A DNA stretch of 64,000 nucleotides from NCBI RefSeq assembly GCF_014077625.1, contig NZ_JACFXU010000014.1, positions 124,001-188,000 on the forward strand, in the 5' to 3' direction. A model generated the notes under the pieces. That model had not been told where the DNA came from. It saw only the letters and a list, made by a program, of their open reading frames with translations, and ran no database searches. Within the stretch, counting starts at the first letter, position 1, and the number at the start of each line of letters is the position of its first letter. The DNA comes from Sediminihaliea albiluteola (GTDB taxonomy: Bacteria > Pseudomonadota > Gammaproteobacteria > Pseudomonadales > Halieaceae). A program made the position numbers and the translations under genes. This document shows, piece by piece, positions 59,058 through 64,000 of this stretch.

Positions 59058-60413
59058 ATGGCTTTAGTGAAGACGCCAAAATCCCAGCAGCAACTCGACC
59101 GGCTATCCGCGGCTCTGGAAAGTGGCACCTTCGTTGATGTAAAACGCATGCTCAACGGGCTGCCCGCCCACGATGTAGCCCACCTACTCGAATCCTCCCC
59201 TCCAAAATTCCGCCACACCCTCTGGCGAATGGTCGATCGAGAAAATGAGGGGGAAGTCATTAACGAGCTCAACGATGAGCTCCGGGTGCACTTCCTCAGT
59301 GATATGAACGCCAGTGAGGTTGCTCATATTACCGAGCACCTCGAAGATGACGATGTCGCCGATATTCTGCAGCAGCTGCCTGATGCGGTTACCCGTGAAG
59401 TCCTCGAGGCGATGGACCATCACGACCGCGCTCGCATAGAACGGGTTTTACAGTACCCCGACGACACTGCCGGCGGCCTGATGAACACCGACACCATCAC
59501 CGTCCGGCCGAGCCTAACGCTCGACGTGGTGCTGCGCTACCTACGTCGGCACGAAGAAATCCCCAAAATGACTGACAGCTTGTTTGTGGTTAACCGCAAC
59601 GACCAGTTTATTGGGCTATTACCACTGCGCACGCTACTGGTATCGGATGCCTCGGCCACGGTGCGGGAAATGATGGATACCAATATTGAAGCCATCCCAG
59701 CCTACATGCCCGACGACCAGGTAGCCCGACTCTTTGAGGGCAACGACTGGGTATCTGCTCCGGTCATAGGCGATAGCGGTCAGTTGGTCGGCCGTATTAC
59801 CATCGATGACGTGGTGGATGTGATCCGCGAAGATGCCGACCATTCACTGACCTCAATGGCCGGCCTCGAAGAAGACTTAGACACTTTCGCCCCAGTGTTC
59901 CGCACTGCCTCACGCCGTGCCATCTGGCTGGGCATCAATCTACTGACGGCTTTCCTCGCCTCTTCTGTGATCAACATTTTCCAGGGTACTATTGAAAAAG
60001 TCGTCGCCCTGGCAGTACTGATGCCCATTGTGGCCTCTATGGGCGGCATCGCCGGGACCCAAACTCTCACCGTGTTAGTGCGAGGTATCGCACTGGGGCA
60101 TGTCACCCCAAAAAATGGCTGGTGGCTGATTAACCGCGAAGTGGCTGTAGGCATACTCAATGGTATGCTTTGGGCCTGTGTGGTCGGGCTCGCGGCCTCG
60201 GCATGGTTTGATGACTGGCACCTGGGTTTAATTATCGCTGCAGCGATGGTGATCAACCTGGTCACCGCCTGTCTGACTGGCGCCATGCTGCCACTACTTT
60301 TGAAGCGTATCGACATTGATCCAGCTCTGGCTGGGGGCGTGGTACTCACCACTGTCACCGATGTAGTAGGCTTTGTTTCATTCCTCGGCTTGGCGACTTG
60401 GTTCTATGGCTAA
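59058..60413 (+). CDS. mgtE: Magnesium transporter MgtE
   Basis: 451 residues. N-terminal helical superhelix (about 10-130), two CBS domains (about 135-260; YPDDTAGGLMNTD marks the first), a plug helix and five C-terminal membrane segments from about 290 with PIVASMGGIAGTQTLTVLVRGIALG and GGVVLTTVTDVVGF, the Mg2+ pore residues. Cytosolic Mg2+ binding to the N and CBS domains closes the channel in homologues. No Mg-riboswitch-like structure is evident in the 107-base leader. Confidence 0.97.
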   Translation: MALVKTPKSQQQLDRLSAALESGTFVDVKRMLNGLPAHDVAHLLESSPPKFRHTLWRMVDRENEGEVINELNDELRVHFLSDMNASEVAHITEHLEDDDVADILQQLPDAVTREVLEAMDHHDRARIERVLQYPDDTAGGLMNTDTITVRPSLTLDVVLRYLRRHEEIPKMTDSLFVVNRNDQFIGLLPLRTLLVSDASATVREMMDTNIEAIPAYMPDDQVARLFEGNDWVSAPVIGDSGQLVGRITIDDVVDVIREDADHSLTSMAGLEEDLDTFAPVFRTASRRAIWLGINLLTAFLASSVINIFQGTIEKVVALAVLMPIVASMGGIAGTQTLTVLVRGIALGHVTPKNGWWLINREVAVGILNGMLWACVVGLAASAWFDDWHLGLIIAAAMVINLVTACLTGAMLPLLLKRIDIDPALAGGVVLTTVTDVVGFVSFLGLATWFYG

Positions 60414-60936
60414 CGACAACACGCTCAATCACAGTAATAACGACGACGAGGTTCTCAGTAAGAGTGAGATGAAACGGCGCATGAGCGCTTTGCAAGAGCT
60501 CGGTGAAACCCTCGCAGCGCTCAGTGCCAAGCAGCTGGCGACAGTGCCCTTAGATGACGCCCAGCTATTGGAGGCGATTGCTGAAGCACAGAACATTCGC
60601 TCCAATAGCGCCCGCCGACGGCATTTCCAGTACATCGGCAAGCTGATGCGCAATATCGACCCATTGCCCATCCAAGAGGCGCTCGACAAGCTACATAACG
60701 AGCGCGGCAAAAACAGCCAGCGCTTCCAACAAATCGAAGCTCTGCGCGATGAAGTATTAGCTCGAGGTGTAAAAGGTATCGAGCAAGTGCTCACCCAGTG
60801 GCCCAATGCAGACCGTCAGCACTTGCGGCAACTGGTGCTACAACATCAGCGTGAGTTAGCGCGTGGCAAAGCAGCGGCGGCTAGCCGCAAGCTGTTTCGC
60901 TACCTGCGGGAGCTACAGGAAAACAGCGCTCACTGA
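60406..60936 (+). CDS. yjgA: Ribosome-associated protein YjgA / DarP (DUF615)
   Basis: About 176 residues, highly charged and helical. SKSEMKRRMSALQELGETL and RRRHFQYIGKLMRNIDP are DUF615 hallmarks. In E. coli it aids late 50S assembly. ATG 60406 overlaps the mgtE stop by eight bases, suggesting coupling. Its 3' end overlaps the convergent yhdP-like gene by seven bases. Confidence 0.94.
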   Translation: MANDNTLNHSNNDDEVLSKSEMKRRMSALQELGETLAALSAKQLATVPLDDAQLLEAIAEAQNIRSNSARRRHFQYIGKLMRNIDPLPIQEALDKLHNERGKNSQRFQQIEALRDEVLARGVKGIEQVLTQWPNADRQHLRQLVLQHQRELARGKAAAASRKLFRYLRELQENSAH

Positions 60937-63900
60937 GCCTGGCCGGTCTCTGACTCCAGCACTTGCGGTGCTGGTATCTGTTGCTCGGGCTCTGCTGATT
61001 CGCTCTCAAGCGCCGACTCTGCCCGATCCTGCCGCAGCTTATCTTGCTCGCTCCGATCTTGCTCTGCCGGCCCCTGTTCTAACTTATCTTGCTCCTCGCT
61101 CTGCTCACGCTGTTCTTTTTGCTCTTCTGCCCTACCACCGCTGTCAAAGATACGACTCAAGCTCAGTTGTGGCTCATCCCAACTACCCTCTAGTCGATAG
61201 ACCGCACTCGACATGCGGTTCATTTGCTTCTCAAAAACTCTACTCACTACATAAACACCGGCTGCTACTGGCAAACCCGCTGTTAAAGCGGCCACCCAAG
61301 GTAGGTTACTAGCCACTAGCAGCGTGGCCACTAGCTCCCCATCTAGTGTGCGCTCTTTAAGCGGACTCTCGCCACTAAAGAGGAAGTGACTGGCAGCACC
61401 TTCAACAGTTATCGAGGGCACCACAATGGTCCCGTGGCGAAATAGCACCTCCCCCCTGACCCGATCAAAAGGAATGCCCGACTCGAACACTTGGGTCAGA
61501 CTCAGGCGCTGCAGAATTTGGCTCAGGTTGAGGATGCTCACCACCCGCAGGGTGCCTGAGGCACTGGCTGGCGCATCCAAAAAACGACCGCTATCAATCG
61601 CCAAATCCAAGTCGCCATCCACCACCAGCAAGGAAAAGTCCTGGGGCCCACCACTCCACTCAAGGGCCAAATCCATCCGGCCGAGTTCTGTCTCCAAGAT
61701 GCGCTCGTAACCCAACTCATCCAGCACTACACCCAAATCATCAAACTGTAAAGGAGCCACCAGCTTAGTCAGCCCAGCTGCTCCTTGCTGCCACTCCAGC
61801 TCGCCTGGCCTCTCTTTGGCCAGCGTCAGCCCAGCAATTACCCCGGTGATGGTTGCAGCCCGCAAAGTCCCCGCGCTGCTATTGAGCTGAAACTGCAGGT
61901 GCCCCAGTGACCGCCCTCCCTTTAAAAGCTCAGCCACGCTGACACTCAGCTCAGGCAGCTCCACTGCTTCAGCTGCCGACTCCCGGTCTCCAGACAAGCC
62001 ACTGAGACCATCGAGCTCTAGATAATCGAGCACTAAGCTACCGCGGTCTAAGCCCGCCTCGAGCTGTAAGCTACCTTGCAGCCAGTCAGTTTCAGCCGCT
62101 ACTGTCCATTCGCCACTTGGCTCGATGCGCGCGTTAAGCATCACTTGACTGAGCTCCATGCCCTCCACTAGCAGTGTTTCCGCCAGCAAATCATCCACCT
62201 CAAACAGCAAGCCAACATTGTTTGCTTCAGCCGCCACTTCTTTTTTAGCCGGCCACAGGGGCAGCAATAAATCCCGCCAGGCCAGCGGGTCGAGATAAGC
62301 AAGCTGCCCCGACAACTCAAATAAACCAGCACTGGGCAGCGGCGCACGATCTTGCAGGGCGATATGCCCACCACTGAGAGCTCCCTTAGCGCCAACTAAC
62401 AATGTTGCGTGGAGACGCCGCTCTAGCTCGATCTCAAGGCTATAGGGTAGCGCGGTCAAATCTAAGTCCACTTGCAAAGCTAAAGCCTCATCCTTAGCTT
62501 TGCTCAGAGGGGGCGGCAATTTCACTGTCCAACCCTGTAGCTCAGAGGCCAAGCGAAACTGAGCCCTACGACCGGGAATTACCTCCAGTGAGGCAGTGGC
62601 AGGGCTGCTTCCAGAAGCCAAAGATGCCGCCTCTAAACCCAGCCAATGCTGCAGGGGCTGCGCGGGTAATTGGCCCTTAAAATCAATGCGCAAGGAAGAC
62701 GCTAAGCCCTCAGCAAGTGGCTGCGCATCAGGCTTCAGAGAGGGCGAACTGAAGTTGGCGCTTATCGCTTGCTGCCACAGTTGAGCACTCAGGTCCTGAG
62801 AACTGAAGCCGCGCTGGGAGTGGTAGGACACTTCGCCCTGAATATTGTCCAGCTGCAACTTTAAGGGCTGCATATTCAGCTCGCTCTGCTGCAGCGCTAC
62901 TTTGACCGCGACCAGTGGTGCTACATTCTTGTCATTAAGTGCGAGCTCTAAGGCCAGATCGGTCGCTAGCTGCCCCGCTCCCGACCAGTTGTCAAAGACA
63001 TGTCCCGTCATCGCCGCCAGCGGGGAAGATTTCACCAGGCGCAAAGCATCTTCGGTGGAGCCTTGCATAGTGGCAGAGACTGCCAGTTGCATTCCGCTCT
63101 CGGGGCTCATCCAGGCCTCTGCCGAAATATCGCTGAGCTCAGATTGATAAAGTTTTGCGCTGTCAGCCCAAACACTGACATTGCTATCGTCAATCAGTAT
63201 AAGACCTTGCAGATCATCTAGGGCTGGCCAGTCCGAGTGATAACTCAGAGCCGTGTCATTGACGTCAAAAAACAACTGTAGGGTGCGCAACTCATGAGCG
63301 CTTGGTTTTAAGCTGCCGCGCCACAGAAAGGCGCCTTGCTGCACGGCACCTTCACCTAAACTGTCGCGCAGCCAGGCCAGCAACTGTGGGTTGAGCACTG
63401 AGGGCAGATATTTGTGCCGGTAGCCCGCTTCGGAGTCTTGCAAGCCGACCAGCAAATCCATTTCAATGCCGGCATCTGTTTTAGTAAAAGGTACATTCAG
63501 GGCAAACAGCGCCCTAGACATGCCTTCTTCCGCCTGAGCTGAAATTAAGCCGCTGTTTAACTGTAAGCCCTGCTCATCCCAGCTGATATCTATGCTGCCA
63601 GCAAGGTCGTTATATTCCAGCGGGTGATCGTATACGGTGGGGAAATACATCGCGAAGCGCTGGCTATCCAATATGACCTGCCCCTGACCGGGCCGCAGCG
63701 ATACATAGCCCTCGGCTGAGCGGATACCCGGTGCACCGTGCCAAGAAGTGGCATTGAAATCACTGAAATTGGCGCTCAAATGCCAAGCCCGCCCCGGAGC
63801 CTGCACATCATCCAAACTGAACTCCACCCGCCTTAGTTGAGCGCTGGCATCGAGTACTCGCAAAGCATCAGCTAAACCTGTGGGGGTCTTCTCAAAGTCG

Positions 63901-64000
63901 GCCAACAAAGCACTGATTGGCGCCAGCGAAACCTGCTTACCACGCAAGCGCAGCGAATCGCCCCAAACATCTAGCTGCAAACTTGGTACATCGAGCTCGA
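60930..64000 (-). CDS. yhdP: YhdP-like AsmA-family envelope protein (5' end outside window)
   Basis: At least 1022 residues are visible; the frame is open to the right edge. Long runs of alternating beta strands (repeating-beta-groove type) with the conserved C-terminal AsmA-like part: GDLDLAIDSGRFLDAPASASG, VVSILNLSQILQRLSLTQVFESGIPFDRVRGEV and GELVATLLVASNLPWVAALTAGLPVAAGVYVVSRVFEKQM. YhdP, TamB and YdbH move phospholipids to the outer membrane in enterics. After the domain, about 70 residues form a low-complexity Glu/Gln/Asp/Arg-rich tail. tldD, a frequent neighbour, is not in view. Confidence 0.92.
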   Translation of the reverse strand, partial: ELDVPSLQLDVWGDSLRLRGKQVSLAPISALLADFEKTPTGLADALRVLDASAQLRRVEFSLDDVQAPGRAWHLSANFSDFNATSWHGAPGIRSAEGYVSLRPGQGQVILDSQRFAMYFPTVYDHPLEYNDLAGSIDISWDEQGLQLNSGLISAQAEEGMSRALFALNVPFTKTDAGIEMDLLVGLQDSEAGYRHKYLPSVLNPQLLAWLRDSLGEGAVQQGAFLWRGSLKPSAHELRTLQLFFDVNDTALSYHSDWPALDDLQGLILIDDSNVSVWADSAKLYQSELSDISAEAWMSPESGMQLAVSATMQGSTEDALRLVKSSPLAAMTGHVFDNWSGAGQLATDLALELALNDKNVAPLVAVKVALQQSELNMQPLKLQLDNIQGEVSYHSQRGFSSQDLSAQLWQQAISANFSSPSLKPDAQPLAEGLASSLRIDFKGQLPAQPLQHWLGLEAASLASGSSPATASLEVIPGRRAQFRLASELQGWTVKLPPPLSKAKDEALALQVDLDLTALPYSLEIELERRLHATLLVGAKGALSGGHIALQDRAPLPSAGLFELSGQLAYLDPLAWRDLLLPLWPAKKEVAAEANNVGLLFEVDDLLAETLLVEGMELSQVMLNARIEPSGEWTVAAETDWLQGSLQLEAGLDRGSLVLDYLELDGLSGLSGDRESAAEAVELPELSVSVAELLKGGRSLGHLQFQLNSSAGTLRAATITGVIAGLTLAKERPGELEWQQGAAGLTKLVAPLQFDDLGVVLDELGYERILETELGRMDLALEWSGGPQDFSLLVVDGDLDLAIDSGRFLDAPASASGTLRVVSILNLSQILQRLSLTQVFESGIPFDRVRGEVLFRHGTIVVPSITVEGAASHFLFSGESPLKERTLDGELVATLLVASNLPWVAALTAGLPVAAGVYVVSRVFEKQMNRMSSAVYRLEGSWDEPQLSLSRIFDSGGRAEEQKEQREQSEEQDKLEQGPAEQDRSEQDKLRQDRAESALESESAEPEQQIPAPQVLESETGQAQ

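Noticed and set aside
59780-60358. A 192-codon minus-strand open frame opposite mgtE.
   Set aside because: Antisense shadow of the MgtE membrane domain, without a ribosome binding site or family motifs.

Overview
The window is a gene-dense stretch of a gammaproteobacterial chromosome. Gene order and protein sequence resemble Pseudomonas (pilA divergent from pilBCD-coaE; the mraZ-to-secA division/wall cluster; rplM-rpsI-petABC-sspAB; murA-hisG-hisD-algW; lptCAB-rpoN-hpf-ptsN-rapZ-npr), but several details differ, pointing to a non-Pseudomonas relative, possibly a marine Cellvibrionales-type lineage (inference). MurE carries the DNPR meso-diaminopimelate motif and LPS transport, lipid A and Mla-type genes are present, so the cell is Gram-negative. 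I see no tRNA, rRNA, insertion sequence, prophage or CRISPR array.

Region 1 (1-9.7 kb): type IV pilus locus. pilA is read leftward from a near-perfect sigma-54 promoter and followed by a terminator, then by two large membrane proteins that look like bacterial relatives of the TMTC/GT-C O-glycosyltransferases and by a DPM1-like GT2 cut by the window edge. Together they form a plausible pilin O-glycosylation cassette. pilB, pilC, pilD and coaE run rightward.

Region 2 (9.7-33 kb): one long leftward block: mraZ, rsmH, ftsL, ftsI, murE, murF, mraY, murD, ftsW, murG, murC, ddlB, ftsQ, ftsA, ftsZ, lpxC, an M23 endopeptidase, secA, argJ and mutT. It builds lipid II, the divisome and lipid A. A sigma-70 promoter and a four-repeat MraZ operator precede it.

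Region 3 (33.2-38.5 kb): RNase P RNA with its own promoter, rsmI, then divergent lpoA, yraN, diaA and dolP (envelope maintenance, replication timing), ending at a bidirectional terminator.

Region 4 (38.1-43 kb): rplM, rpsI, Rieske protein, a fused cytochrome b/cytochrome c1 gene, sspA and sspB, all leftward.

Region 5 (43.2-51.3 kb): zapE, zapG, a NIF3 protein, a DegS/AlgW-like protease, hisD, short-form hisG, murA, ibaG and a solitary mlaC. mlaF, mlaE, mlaD and mlaB, normally beside mlaC, are absent here.

Region 6 (51.5-64 kb): rightward yrbG, kdsD, lptC, lptA, lptB, rpoN, hpf, ptsN, rapZ, npr, mgtE and yjgA (kdsC missing from its usual place), then the convergent 3' part of a yhdP-like gene that leaves the window.

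Most of the window is conserved housekeeping sequence. The most unusual points are the TMTC-like pair beside pilA, the cytochrome b-c1 fusion, the reduced mla locus, and active-site-motif variants in FtsI and the DegS-like protease.
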